Shown here piece after piece: positions 12,514-23,995 of a DNA stretch of 64,000 nt. Made by a program: the position numbers and the translations under genes. Source of the stretch: Trochalopteron elliotii. Its lineage: Eukaryota; Chordata; Aves; Passeriformes; Leiothrichidae. Numbering within the stretch: position 1 is the first letter of the stretch; each line of letters starts with the position of its first letter. The stretch covers positions 1,022,452-1,086,451 of the forward strand of contig JANPWX010000081.1 in NCBI GenBank assembly GCA_024734555.1. Reading direction: 5' to 3'. The notes under the pieces were generated by a model that saw only the letters and a program-made list of their open reading frames with translations, was not told the DNA's origin and searched no databases.

Positions 12514-15495
12514 TGCCTCACAGGCAGAAGTGAAATTGAGCCTGAATTTCCTGCTCTTTCAGGATCTCTCATCTTTCTTCCTATTGCAATCATAATGTCT
12601 GCTTACTTATACCTGTAACATGAGCATTAACATGAGAATAAATTCAAGAATTCTTACCTGGTAGCAGTTTTTTACTCCCCTTTTATGTAGAAGTAAACAC
12701 CAATGGAAAATGAAATTTCTGTACAGTAACTCAGGCAAGTGACATTCCTTGTCATTTGTTTCCTGATTCTGTGTGGCATTAAACGTACATAATACACATT
12801 AACTCTTTCAATAATGCAAAACTTTCAAGTGTCATAAACCATAAAAGAAAAAAACCCCAACATGTCCATAGAGATTCAGCACAAAAACTCAGCTAGCCCA
12901 ATGTGTCATTCTAAGAAAGACTAGCAAAAGAAACCTAGGCAAAGGGTGAAAGAAACAAGTGAAGCAGACTGTCTTTCTCTGGTGTGTCCTTCTGCCTTGG
13001 CTGCACACAGTTTAGGCCTTTTCTGGCTGGGAAGTTGTAGTCTGATTATTGTTTAATACAAAAGAGAGGCCTCTCCAACAAGAATGTACTTCATCTTTCA
13101 TAACTGATTTTTACTTTGGCCTTCAACATGTCCTGAGGCAATGAATGAATTATGCAATTTGCTTATTTGTTATGCATCTGTTTTGAAAATGTCACAGCAG
13201 AATTTCACTGGCTGCCTCCTCATTCTTCTGCACTGAAAACATTGGTCCTTACACTGTAACTTTGCAGATCTCACATATTTCTCTTTGTATCATCTTTTCC
13301 AAACCAAATAGACCTACTCTGTTCAGTTGTCCTCCATTTCTCTGAGCAAACATGTTCTATTTGACTATTCCCTTGCTAGTTACTTTGCTTAATACTAATT
13401 ACCAATTAAGACTTTTTTTTGAGACAAGATGACCCAATCATGTGTCATATTCCAGAAAAAAGTTCACTATGGATTTATACTGCATTTTTTTTTCTTTTCA
13501 GTTTTGTTTTCATTTCTTGTACCAATCATTCTTGATGTTTTGATTAATTATACAAAATTGTTTTATATTAATCTGATATTTTTGAGAAACTTCAATAGTG
13601 ATATTGATAGTTTCCGCTGTGAGTACTACAAGATTTTTGTGAAACCAAAAATACTTTAAACAATGGTAGCAATAATCGTTTTAACACCCTTAGATGCTAA
13701 AACATCTCATATATACTAGAAAAATATCTATAAATTGACTATTTTTCTACTTGTTACTTCTCTATTGACTGGGTTTTTTTTCTGCAGATTCTCATCCTAC
13801 TGAATCATCTGCTGTTACCAATGATGGCAAACTTCATCTTCTTATGAGGTTGAAAATATTTTTCTCTATGCTATATGCTGTTAGTGGGTTGATTCTCAAC
13901 ATTTTTGTCAGGGCTGAGTTGCTATAGCTTTACATTTAATTTACTATATATAATTTCCAATTATTTGGCTGTGATTTTCACATTGGAAAGAAGAGAGTTT
14001 TTTAATCTCTAAAAGACTCCTTACTATTTGTCAGGATCAAGCTAGCCCTTTAATAAGGATCTGATGGGTTCTTTCACCAAGCCTATAACATGATATCTTT
14101 GAACACCATCCTTTGCACCAAAAAATATTTTACCATTTGGAGTTTATTTTTTTGAAGTTCATTTTAACTAACTTCCATTATATTTATATATTGCCCGTCT
14201 TTACAGCAAAACAATATTTCAGGAAGAGAAGGTGAGAGTGTTTTGATATGTTTGGAGGGATCTGGCGAGATTTGCTTCAGGAATTTGCATGGTTCACAAA
14301 GATTATTGTACAGTGGGACTTAAATAATTGGCTCTTGAACTGGGTCCTGTGCACTGTTAAAAAATAAAGAGCTGCTTCTTTTCTTGTGAGTTCTTCACTT
14401 AGTTGTTCCAAAGAGCACGTGTTTATCATGTCCTAAATGTTAATCATCATGTTCCACCATAACACCCAAGCTGAGGTTTTGCATCACTATCATCTTTAAT
14501 TTTTTTTTTTTTTGCTTGTCTTCATAATGTTTCTAATCTGCTTTACAGTCATTGTCCCCACCTTAGACAGTGGGTCCATAGTACACCTGTACTGATACAT
14601 TCTTCTCACCCAGGTTTTGCAATCAAGACCTGTCATACATGTAATAAAGATGTTGATTTTTCCCCTCAACATCGCATGTGTTGTCCCTGCCTGCCCTCAG
14701 TGTGTTATTCCCACATGTGCAGCCCAGGTCTCTGTGTAGAGGTCTAGATCTCCCCATGGCATCCAAACAGCAAAATGAAGCTACAAAAAATATTAACTGC
14801 AGATGACTCTAATCACTTATATTGATAACTGGGACAAACCTTTGCAGCTGCTAAACTGATGTATTGGTAAGCACAAAATCAAGTTCCTTGCTATATGCAT
14901 GTGTGTGTGTATATAGCAGGGAGGAGAAAATCAACAACACTGAATAATAAACATTTCTTAGGTTAATTAATTTTGACATGTATAGCTTTATATGCAATTA
15001 TTTGGAGAGCTCTGTGAGGTAGATAATTCACACATCTTTGATTTTAGCAATCTCTTATTCTGCTTCATAACTTTCCAAAGGGTATTTTTACTCAGGAACA
15101 TTAAACCAGTTAAACTTTAGTCTGTTCCTGTCAAAGTGGTTTACATCTACACAGGCAATTTCTGGATTTGATTTTGTTTTTGTTAGTCACGCTCTTTGAT
15201 ATAAGAAAGTTTGGTACTTAATGTACATCAGGATGAAAGTAGCCACAATTCTTTGGGAACTTGCTCATATGGAGCTGCATCTGAGTGAACACCTTACTGC
15301 TCCTGGCAATGCCACTGCTCCCCTGGCCTGCATGTCTCCACATTTTGGTTGGTCAACCTGCACCAAGGCTGCAGAAGTAATTTCAGTGGTGAGAGAGTCA
15401 ATGCTTCAACAGATGACTCTGCAGTCAAAGTGACAAAATTTGTATTTATGCACCCATTCATGACATGCTGACCACATACACCCCCACTCATGCAA

Positions 15496-15528
15496 ACAGG
15501 ACCACATCTCACAGGACCACATCTCACA
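15496..15528. repeat. 15-bp tandem duplication
   Basis: Two exact adjacent copies of the unit ACAGGACCACATCTC (15496-15510 and 15511-15525) are followed by the first three bases of a third. The exactness suggests a recent slippage event that could be length-polymorphic. Confidence 0.85.
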
Positions 15529-16756
15529 GAGAGAATGGGCAGGTACTGACAGACCTCCAGGAGTGCATAGAAACTGTATTTATTAAATTTTGTATAATAT
15601 CCGCATGGATGGGTCAGACAGGGCTGCTGGGGAAGGTCCCTGACATCTGGCCCTGCCACTGCCAGCCTTGGAGGCCATGGAAATATCCCTTTCCTCCTGA
15701 GAAAAGCTTTTAGCAACAGAAGGGTTCCGTGGCTGGAGTGGGCTGGGAAGGAGGTGCTGGGCAGTGTGCTGGGCAGGGGAGCAGCAGGGAGGGAGCAGCA
15801 GCCCATGGGAGCTGCTCTTCTGGCACATTTTCTACCTTCTGTCAATTTTTAGAATGAAAAAAAAAAAAATAGACTAAAAGTTTTTCACAAAGCAACTGGA
15901 TGACTCAACGAAGTTTTGCTTGTGGTTTTGCTTTTCCTTTGGGCATTTGGGTTGTTTGTGGTTTTTTTCAGATCAATTTGTCTCTTAATTTCTACCACTT
16001 TTCACATTCATGACTAGCATTTTCTCATGACAAAAAGAGAAAATCTCTGCACTGGCAGCTGTCAGAAGTTGGGAGGGGCATTACATGAGAATTGCTTTAG
16101 GTTGTCACCAGCCCTGCCTTTTTCACCTGCAGCCCTCCAGCCCTGGCCACTGCTGGGACACATCAATGGCTAAAGGGTTACTCCGATAACTTTGGTCACT
16201 CATTCAACTTTCATATTCAACATATTCAACATATTCATTATTTTTTCCAAATAATGCTTGTATTTAAAATCTCCAATTTATTATCTTTGGTTAGACAACA
16301 GTAGTACAAGACTGCTGTAACACCTACTAAAGCAATAAGAGTCTTTCTATAGACTTTATAGGAATTGGATGATTTATATTACTGAATACTTTAAAATGAA
16401 ACAGACCCGCAAAGGAAAATAATCCCTCATTGCTGCCTTCTGTTAGTTCCTTGGGGGAAAGAAATAAAGCAAGTCTGAACTGAAACATACAGAATTTTTT
16501 TAATGCATGAATACACCCCATCGTTTTAGTTTTCTCATCTTGTGATAGAGTACTGTTTAATTAAATAGATGAGGTATATGTTCTAAGCAGCTTATGGATG
16601 GGTATTATCTTCATTTGAGATACTCTGATGAAAGACTAGGGGAACAGCAAGTATTTATTCTACAAAATTAAAAATGGGCAAGAGATGAACATTTAATTAC
16701 CTTGACATTATCCTTTGCTATATTAGGTTAAAGCAATAAGTTGAAAGACAATAAAG

Positions 16757-16822
16757 CTTATATATATACACATATATATGTGTATATGTATATATATTTG
16801 TATATGTATATACATATATACG
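16757..16822. repeat. TA/TATACA microsatellite with palindromic symmetry
   Basis: The tract is built almost entirely of TATATA, TATACA, TATGTG and GTATAT units. Complementary halves could pair into a hairpin or cruciform. It is a simple repeat with no element-like flanks. Confidence 0.8.
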
Positions 16823-17181
16823 CAAATTCTGGGTTTTTCATCATTAAAAATCAATGAAATGCATGTGTTAAAGTAGTAACAAGATATTTAGCTTTTATGC
16901 AATGCCACTTTTCATCCATAGTCCTGTAATGCTTGGCTCAGGCCACCTACAAGTGATGAGTCCCTGACACAGAAGGTTTGTCTCAGCAGCGAGGCCCTGG
17001 CAGAGCTGGGTACCAGAGAGCCTGAGCTGTCTGACACGCTCTGCACAAAGCTGCTGAATTAGTCACACAAAAATGGCACCAACAAGAAAAGCACAAGAAA
17101 ATGCTACAACTGCAGCATTTGGGACAACACAGCTCAGCAGTGAGCACAGCACAGTTGTACTTGTGGAAAGGTGTAAGTGGT

Positions 17182-17964
17182 TGTGGTGGGTTGGCACTGT
17201 CTGGATGCCACCCACCCACCAAAGCCCTTCCACCAACCCTGGTGTCTGCAGAGCTGTTCCTCTCACATGTTCTCACCTTGCTCTTCTCTGGTTGTGATTG
17301 ATGCCTTAAGTTTTAGCTTTCATATTTGCAGATTCTGTGCTGCCTAGGGATGTAGTTCTGAGCCTCATATTAAGTGCCAGTGAGCTCTTTTCACAGAGTA
17401 GGTAGACAAACCAAATCCTTTTCCTGCTGAAGACCAAGGACAACTTTCAGGCCCAAAAACACAAACAACAATGGACTGAAGAGAGAAACAAGAAGGATGA
17501 GACCTCACAACCTGAGGTTGTGGTTGGACAATTAAGCCCCAGTACGAAAATGGACCAAAACTTATAAAAATGTAAGATCTTGTGACCGAGGAGCCATTTT
17601 TGTGACTATTCTTAGTCCACCCTGAGTGCAACCTTGGTCAGGCCCTGTCCTGCCCAAGGTGGATCCTGGAGGCCTTTCAATAAATACCTGCTTTATTTCC
17701 TAGCTCTGTCCAGTCTCTGTTTCAGGTCAGCCTTCCAAGGCATCATGATTACAACTGCACAGTAATTTTGGTTTTGGTTTTTCTTTTTCTCAAATATGCT
17801 ATCACAGAGGTGTTCCCACCATTCCTGATGGGCTCAGCCTTGGCCAGCAGCAGGTCCATGCTGGAGCTCTGCTGGACATGGAGGAAGCTTCCAGCAGCTT
17901 CTCACAGAAGCCACCCCTGTAGATCTTTCCCCTGCCACCAAAATCTGGCCATGCAAACCCAATG
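17182..17964 (-). mobile_element. Solo LTR of an avian endogenous retrovirus, internally deleted and interrupted
   Basis: The left edge begins TGTGGTGGGTTGGC and the right part ends GCAAACCCAAT, matching the edges of the LTR family that also occupies about 40725-41760 here. Compared with that copy, most of the middle is missing: the edge sequence jumps at about 17235 to the segment containing GGTGTCTGCAG. The remaining right-hand portion is interrupted by a second LTR (17299-17745). Minus-strand sense is inferred from the fuller copy, whose promoter-like and polyadenylation-like signals lie on that strand. A possible 5-bp duplication GTGGT (17177-17181 and 17965-17969) flanks it, although the terminal bases at the right edge look eroded. 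No retroviral gene is present. Confidence 0.75.
17299..17745 (+). mobile_element. Nested solo LTR, 447 bp, with 4-bp target duplication
   Basis: This is a complete LTR-like unit with inverted ends TGATGCCTT and AAGGCATCA, flanked on both sides by TGAT (17295-17298 and 17746-17749). It contains a TATA-like CTTATAAAAA at 17561-17570 and AATAAA at 17679-17684 followed by a U5-like stretch, so its sense is plus. Removing it and one TGAT restores continuity of the surrounding older LTR. A 4-bp duplication is typical of ERV1/gamma-like integrases; the class assignment is inference. No internal retroviral sequence is present, so it is a solo LTR formed by LTR-LTR recombination. Confidence 0.85.
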
Positions 17965-20503
17965 GTGGTTCAGGAAAAGAAAAACATAATTGCAATTAAA
18001 ACTATAAACATAAATTTTTGTGATTAAATCTCTTCATTATGAGATGAGTATTATTCCCTGATTAGGTATGTACTCATTAGAGTCAGGCTCCTCCTGCTCC
18101 ACAGGAAATTGTTTTTGAAATTTTCACATGACACAGAATTAGGGATTATTCTTTTTAAAATATCTTCTTTCTTGAACACTCTTTCCTAAACTTATTAAAA
18201 TGATGCAATATGTAAGGTACAATATACAAAGCACTCAACAAATAAAATGTAATTACATACAACATAAAATATACAAAATTTTAAAAATATAAAATACACA
18301 AGAAGTCAAGAACCAAGAAGTTAATCACATAGCAAATTTCAGGTTTTACTTTGTTCTCTTTGAAGCTTTCAAGGCTACTTAGTCTGCCAGAAGTGGACAA
18401 AAAGGGAACCTGTTTCTGATAAGATCAATGCAACTGTGTTTTGAAAAGGGGAAAAGAAAACAGCTAGACGAAATGCTGACCTTTTTTCTTTACTGAAACT
18501 GTTCAGTAATTAGATTGAGAATGCAGTTTCCAGGAACAAAGAGTTCAGATGTAGATTTTTACAAGAGCAAGGCTTTTGTTTGGTGCTTTCAGTGGGGGAG
18601 TGAAGGCATATTTTGGAAATTCTGATTTCATTACTTTTTAGATCTAAAAATCCATGCTTGTTTTCCATGCTGTCAGATTCATATCATGTCATAGTTCTAT
18701 TGTATATGCACACTCAGCAAGAGAATGTGCAAGTGCTGGTGTTTTGTGTTACCCTCTTTCTCCCACTGCATTTGCTAAAAAGTAGAAAATAAATACACAA
18801 ATAGAAGCAATATTTACTATCTAAAATCCACAAGATCCAAAGAAATCAAGACCTGTCAGTCTTTGGACCCTCTGGACAGATCTGTTGGCAGGGTAAGCAT
18901 GAGGCCATGAAGTCTCATAGAACCCCTGGCAGCTAAGGGATGGTATCAGCTCTTGGGCAGTACCCACTCAAGCAGATTGGATTTCCTAACCAAAGGCATT
19001 CTGCATGATGGTAATGTTGTTCAGACCCATATACTCTGTCAGCCCTTTCATTTTAGATATGTATTACTTTCAGAAAAGGAAGCTTCCTTTGACTGCACTA
19101 TTTCCCTTTCCTTAATATACATTAAATGTGATCATCCTTTTAAAGATACACACTGAGGTATACATGAGGATGTGGTTTGTGCCTCTTTCTTTTCTCAAGG
19201 GACAAAAGGCATCAAGATTACACACATGGTTCAGGTACAAGAGACACTACTCATTAATATTTAACATTTCAGCATGCACCGAATGCCATGGAATTAAAAC
19301 GATGTTTACAAAACAGACAAGATTATGCTTTTGTCTTTGGTGAAATGTCTTGAAAACACAAGTCATGATGACAACAAAGGAGAACCCCTTCTATATTATA
19401 AAAACCATACTCATTAAGGGGAGGATGAAGTCAGTTAGAGATTAGGTATGAGGCTGAGAAAAAAATTAAATTTAAAATCTCTTATGCTTGTGTCTGAACA
19501 ACAGCATTGCTAGTCATTGCAATTCAGTAAATGGGAAATGAACTGAATCTAGTTTCTTTAACCCTGGGATAAATTTAACTCAAGAACCCAGGTGGTTTGT
19601 ATTCTGCACGTGTGAATGGTCTACAGCTTTTCTGTGTTATTAGTCTGGTTTCAGCCATTTTAGCAATTCCATTGTATTTTGCTCACAGCTTTTGGCTTCC
19701 ACCCTTTTTCATTTTCCGTTTCTTCTGCCAGACACTTAATCAGCCTCTCTGGGAACTTATATAGCTCCCACGACCACTGTGCAAGAACACCTAACAAACA
19801 TTAATGCCTTTTTATCTTCACTGCACCCTTTGAATAAGAACTGTGTTAATTCACATTATATAGAGAAGGAACAAAAGGACGGAGACATTAAATGACTTGG
19901 CTGTCAGTGGGAGAGAAATCTGTAAAGTATCAGGAACTGAAGGCAAATGGTTAGGGTTAGCCCCAAGCACCTGCTTTCTGCTCCCTGCCCTTTGCAGACT
20001 ATGAGCAGCCTCAAGCATCTCTCGCTACGTCAAGGCACCAGGAAGATCTTGGAATCTCCATAATGGAAGTTCCTGTGCTGGGAGTCTGGAAGTGCCAGTG
20101 CTGGGAGTTGTCACATCTCCATGGTGAGAAAGCAGCTCTCCCAAAGGATAATGGTGAAAATCAAAGTTGGGAACCCCTCTGTCTTTCCCTCTCACTCTGT
20201 CAAACAGCTAGGATGCCTGGGCTTCTAAATCAAGCACCCAAACCTGCTCTCTAAAGTATATAGTATGAGTCATTTAGCTAATATAAAATGCCCTATACTG
20301 ATCCACAAAGAGAATCCCATAAAGTTTTTCGTGTCTCTTTTACCTGCCCACACATATGGATCACTCATCATAGTAGTATCTGAATGCCTGGTTTAATCAG
20401 TCACATTAATTCTTTTGTTTTAATGTTAGATTTTGACTACTGCTTGCTGTACTCATTTCTAGTTTCACCTATTTTTTTATCTGACATGAAGAATGCCATC
20501 CTG
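17965..20503. other. Non-coding DNA, no gene recognised
   Basis: AT-rich with no recognisable gene. It contains an A/T-rich stretch at 18190-18300 and a small imperfect duplication of the phrase GTGCTGGGAGT near 20077 and 20098. No splice-flanked coding block stood out. Confidence 0.5.
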
Positions 20504-20733
20504 TTGTAAGGCAAGGTGGGGTGGAGTGTGGAGCAAGCTCCACAAATTCTGCAACAGCTCCCACCCCTCCTGCAACCCACTGACTTCGCATGGAACGTTA
20601 TCTGCCTATCGATAACCCTTTATCATGTTCTGCAATAAAATCACATTCTCCCACGGGCTGCTTTTTCTTTTCTCCCTTCTCTTGTAAGATATTGGGGGTT
20701 AAATAACTGTAGCAGTTTGGATTCCTCTCTGTG
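20504..20733 (+). mobile_element. Possible LTR-like segment
   Basis: The segment starts near TGTTGTAAGGC and carries a GC-rich first half, an AATAAA at 20634-20639 and a pyrimidine-rich downstream portion, which is the usual R/U5 arrangement of avian LTRs. The right boundary is uncertain (a TAGCA near 20716 or a CCCTACA near 20740) and I could not find a matching target duplication. It could instead be an unrelated unique sequence with a chance polyadenylation signal. Confidence 0.4.
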
Positions 20734-21575
20734 GCCCTACAAGAAGCCAGGATGGATTAAGAGGTAAGTGAACGTTGCCTAGTCTCTTTGTTCTTGTTTT
20801 GGAGAGCGTTATTTACAAAGATATAAACAGATATGTAACTGTACACATTTATCTCCCATTGCTCAGCTACTTCCTGCTTCTCCACACTCCCACCCCATAG
20901 AATGGGTTGTAAGACTTCAAAATGCCTCTGATCCAACCCTGTACCTATGCACAGGCAACTCCAGCTCTTCCCTGTGTGTGTGCACCTGGAGGGTAAATGC
21001 AATGGAAGAAGGGGTGCCTACTCCTCTGCACCTTTGTGCAGGAATGGGAACAAATGTATTGAGGGAAGTGTCAGAATTTGAGTTATGTTTTACAGCACAT
21101 TTGTTTAGTATAATAAACATCTGCAAATGACTATTTATTTCATGAAGTAATTAACATTCCTAATTAGATGCACCTTGCAGCTGCTGTTAATCTTAATTGG
21201 CAATAATGCAGTTACATTTTGATACATATCTTCAGAAGAGTTACAGAAGAGAAGGGAAAAAAAATAAAGACAAAAATCTGAAGGGAAGGAAATAAAACTG
21301 TTCCCACACAGTTCAGAGAGTTCGCACAAAGAAGATCCCATGGCAACAGCGAGGCCCACAGTTTGCCTTATAAAAATCCAAGAATAGATAATGTATCATC
21401 TCTCCTAAAACACTTCGCTTGAGAAACCGGAGTGGAACGGAAGGGGGAGAAAAATAAAGCACAAAGAGGTGAAGCGAAGTAGGCTGACCCCCGCGAGTGT
21501 TGCGCGTCCGGCGCTCCCCTCCCGGCCGCGCCCCGCGGCTCTCCCGGCGGGCACGGCCCGGGGCGGCTACATTTT

Positions 21576-21974
21576 NNNNNNNNNNNNNNNNNNNNNNNNN
21601 NNNNNNNNNNNNNNNNNNNNNNNNNNNNNNNNNNNNNNNNNNNNNNNNNNNNNNNNNNNNNNNNNNNNNNNNNNNNNNNNNNNNNNNNNNNNNNNNNNNN
21701 NNNNNNNNNNNNNNNNNNNNNNNNNNNNNNNNNNNNNNNNNNNNNNNNNNNNNNNNNNNNNNNNNNNNNNNNNNNNNNNNNNNNNNNNNNNNNNNNNNNN
21801 NNNNNNNNNNNNNNNNNNNNNNNNNNNNNNNNNNNNNNNNNNNNNNNNNNNNNNNNNNNNNNNNNNNNNNNNNNNNNNNNNNNNNNNNNNNNNNNNNNNN
21901 NNNNNNNNNNNNNNNNNNNNNNNNNNNNNNNNNNNNNNNNNNNNNNNNNNNNNNNNNNNNNNNNNNNNNNNNNN
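21576..21974. other. Assembly gap (399 N)
   Basis: This is an unbroken run of 399 unknown bases inside the GC-richest part of the CpG island. High GC is a common cause of such dropouts. The ORFs on both strands that cross this stretch are artefacts of unknown codons and are not called. The true gap length may differ from the number of Ns. Confidence 0.98.
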
Positions 21975-22181
21975 GGGGGGGCGCCGAAGTCTGTATGGAA
22001 TTACCTGCGCCCGCGGCGGAGCTGGCAGCGGTGGATGGATGGGCGCCGCGTCCGCGGCACTCGCGGCCAGCTGAGCCCCAGGAGTAAACACGGGGCTTCT
22101 CCGGCCGAGTGCGCAGTGTGGTGACCGGCACTCGCCTCGCTGACTGATCGCACCGGAGGAATATTTCGGGAGACTCCTGTG

Positions 22182-22190
22182 GGTAAGGTC
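22182..22190 (+). promoter_or_regulatory. Candidate splice donor 1, plus strand
   Basis: Exon end G at 22182 is followed by GTAAGG. It sits just downstream of the GC-rich core, where a first exon would be expected to end. It is a good but common consensus match and needs transcript support. Confidence 0.4.
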
Positions 22191-22333
22191 ATTTTATCCA
22201 GGCAAAACCCCAGCATTGTTAAACTTGGTGGCGGGTGACTGAAATGGGCACTTTCGGGATTGCTGCATTACCCTGAGGCGAGGGGCTCCAGCCGCTGTTG
22301 GCAGTTGAGTGGAATAACTGCAGTGGGTCTTCT

Positions 22334-22342
22334 GGTGAGTGC
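22334..22342 (+). promoter_or_regulatory. Candidate splice donor 2, plus strand
   Basis: Exon end G at 22334 is followed by GTGAGTGC, a near-ideal donor. CpG density drops immediately after it, consistent with the end of an untranslated first exon. It is an alternative to the donor at 22182. Confidence 0.45.
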
Positions 22343-23379
22343 TTTTTGCGATAAATTAAAAAAAAAAAATCTCCTCCCTCTGTATTCATGCATGCTCTGG
22401 ATTTGGGAGAGTACTGTAAGAGCGAGGAGTCTTTAATTTTTCCTCTTTTTTTATTTTTTATTTCCCTGTTTGTAATATATTTGACTGGAAAGGGTAGGTA
22501 TGTGACAGTAAAGAAGCCCTCTGTGATGGAATCTAATTAATATGAGATCGGATCCCATCCTCTGGTTAATAGATGTGTCCAACTCTGTGCAGCGTTCTGC
22601 TGCATTTCATAGCTGCAGTGGAGGTAGAGAAAAATCTGCTTTTCAAGTTGTTAAACTTTAAGGTGGTGATCCTTATTGATCGTGGTACAGTACACTGGTG
22701 CTAAAGGGGTTAAATGCCATTGGTAATTTGGGATTACAACTGTTCCTGTAAATCTTGCAAGGAAATTATAAACTGAGGGGCGGTAAGGACAAAATCCCCT
22801 CAGCTTCATAGTAGAGAAAGACCATAAATGTCCCTAGCCTGAAAATATCTCATCCAGCTGCTCTTAGAAAATATCTTTTTTACCCAATAACTTACCTACT
22901 GAAACCTCGGACCACGTGTATGGGAGTTGGAAGATGTGCAAACAGAGATGCTATCTTCGGTATTTCATACATACATGCATCTGGCTGAGGGACTGTGTGG
23001 GAATTCAATTCCTGTTACTTGTGGTGTGAAGCGAGACGAGAGAAAAAGGAAAGATCATCCTCTTAAGAACAGAAGCGAGTGAGAGAAGCGCTTCAGCCTT
23101 TAAAGATTTAAAGGGATCCGAGCAATGCAGATTGGTAATCTCTCTCTGCAAAATCAGTTCTGATAAGAGGGGATGGGGGAAGGTTGAGGGAATCGATAGT
23201 GATGACGTTGTGCAGTGCAATGCACTGCAATGCTAAAGTTACATAGTGTGTGCGAAAATATGTACCCTTATGTACTGCTGGTGAGTTCATGCATAATGGA
23301 TGGAAGAAGATATGCAGATCTGTCTGTAGGAAGATGGATGTATTTGTGCAAAGACGGTGATTATGTAACTTGATTACAT
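22341..23379. other. Region between the two CpG-rich blocks
   Basis: GC is lower than in the flanking islands and there is no ORF of interest. It holds an E-box CACGTG at about 22914-22919, a CRE-like TGACGTT at about 23202, and next to that a short inverted motif, GTGCAGTGCAATGCACTGCA (about 23209-23228), able to form a hairpin. If the island is a promoter, this stretch is probably proximal first-intron sequence. Confidence 0.4.
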
Positions 23380-23995
23380 CAGTGGCATCAGTCGCCGATA
23401 GTGGAATAATGTGCTCCTATAGCGTATCGATCACTTGGCTTAACTTTGTAGCGCTCCCGGCAGTGAGGGATGGAGACCTGGGCAGAGGAGGGGAGATCCT
23501 TGCTCAGCTCCTGACGAGGGGTTTGTCTCTCGCAGGCTGCCTTTCGCATCAGCGTGCTGCTGGCGGAGTTTCCCTGGGACAGGGAGTTCACGGAGAAGGA
23601 GGGGGAGGCTGCCGAGGCGCTGGTTCAGCCACACCCGGGCAGAGAGAGGCTCCCGAAGAGCCCCGGCAGGGCTGCACAATGGTCCCATTGAGCGGCGCGC
23701 TCCTTCGCAAGGTCACGCCGCAACCTGGGACTCGGGTGCATGGCAACAGCTGAGCGGAGGAGGAACAAAACCGAAATTAAAACCGATCCTCCTCCTCCTC
23801 TCCCCTCGCCGGCGCCTGCCTCCGAGCACGGCGTTCTGCTGACCTCTCTCCCGGTGCTCCCGGCAGAGCTGGTGCCGCTCCGCCCGGTGTGAGCGGCGCC
23901 CGGCGCAGACAGCGCTGTGTCTTCTCTCTCGGTGTGAGCAGTGACTGCTCGCAGCTTTGGCTGCTTCAGTGTGTTACAGCACGGCGTGACTGACG
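23380..23995. promoter_or_regulatory. Second half of CpG island, possible alternative promoter
   Basis: CpG-dense sequence resumes here, with clusters such as AGCGGCGCGCTCC and GAGCGGCGCCCGGCGCAG. The 127-codon ORF at 23370-23753 has an Ala/Gly/Arg-rich composition expected from translating GC-rich DNA and shows no domain. The half-motif CATGGCAAC, an RFX/X-box-like half site, occurs at about 23739 and also upstream at about 21339. The block could be an alternative first exon or an extended promoter. Confidence 0.5.

Larger units (their letters stand above)
12514..17181. other. Non-coding DNA, no gene recognised
   Basis: The stretch is AT-rich, except for a more GC-rich segment around 15290-15850 that ends in an A-run at 15853-15867. 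The 183-codon minus-strand ORF there (15294-15845) includes a repeated RCGPV pattern created by the 15-bp duplication at 15496-15528 and shows no recognised domain. I did not call it a gene. Confidence 0.55.
21420..22340. promoter_or_regulatory. CpG island, probable promoter with untranslated first exon(s)
   Basis: GC content and CpG density jump abruptly from AT-rich flanks, on both sides of an assembly gap. Plus-strand splice donors of good consensus lie at TGTGG|GTAAGG (exon end 22182) and TTCTG|GTGAGTG (exon end 22334). A minus-strand donor GCGCAG|GTAATT lies at 22005/22004. This suggests first exons leaving in one or both directions. A TATA-like TATAAAAA at 21368-21375 lies upstream of the island. 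I cannot name the gene because no coding exon is recognisable nearby. CpG islands of this kind mark vertebrate promoters; that a transcript starts here is inference. Confidence 0.7.

Noticed and set aside
15294..15845. 183-codon minus-strand ORF
   Set aside because: GC-biased composition, a repeated RCGPV created by a 15-bp tandem duplication, an overlapping ORF in another frame, and no recognisable domain.
19950..19962. Two TTAGGG-like units, considered as interstitial telomere sequence
   Set aside because: Two units are expected by chance.
21368..21375. TATA box (TATAAAAA) upstream of the CpG island
   Set aside because: Such strings are common in AT-rich DNA and CpG-island promoters are usually TATA-less; mentioned only as context.
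21313..22131. ORFs of 174-272 codons on both strands across the CpG island
   Set aside because: They are open only because the 399 Ns translate as unknown residues; the flanking codons are GC-rich noise.
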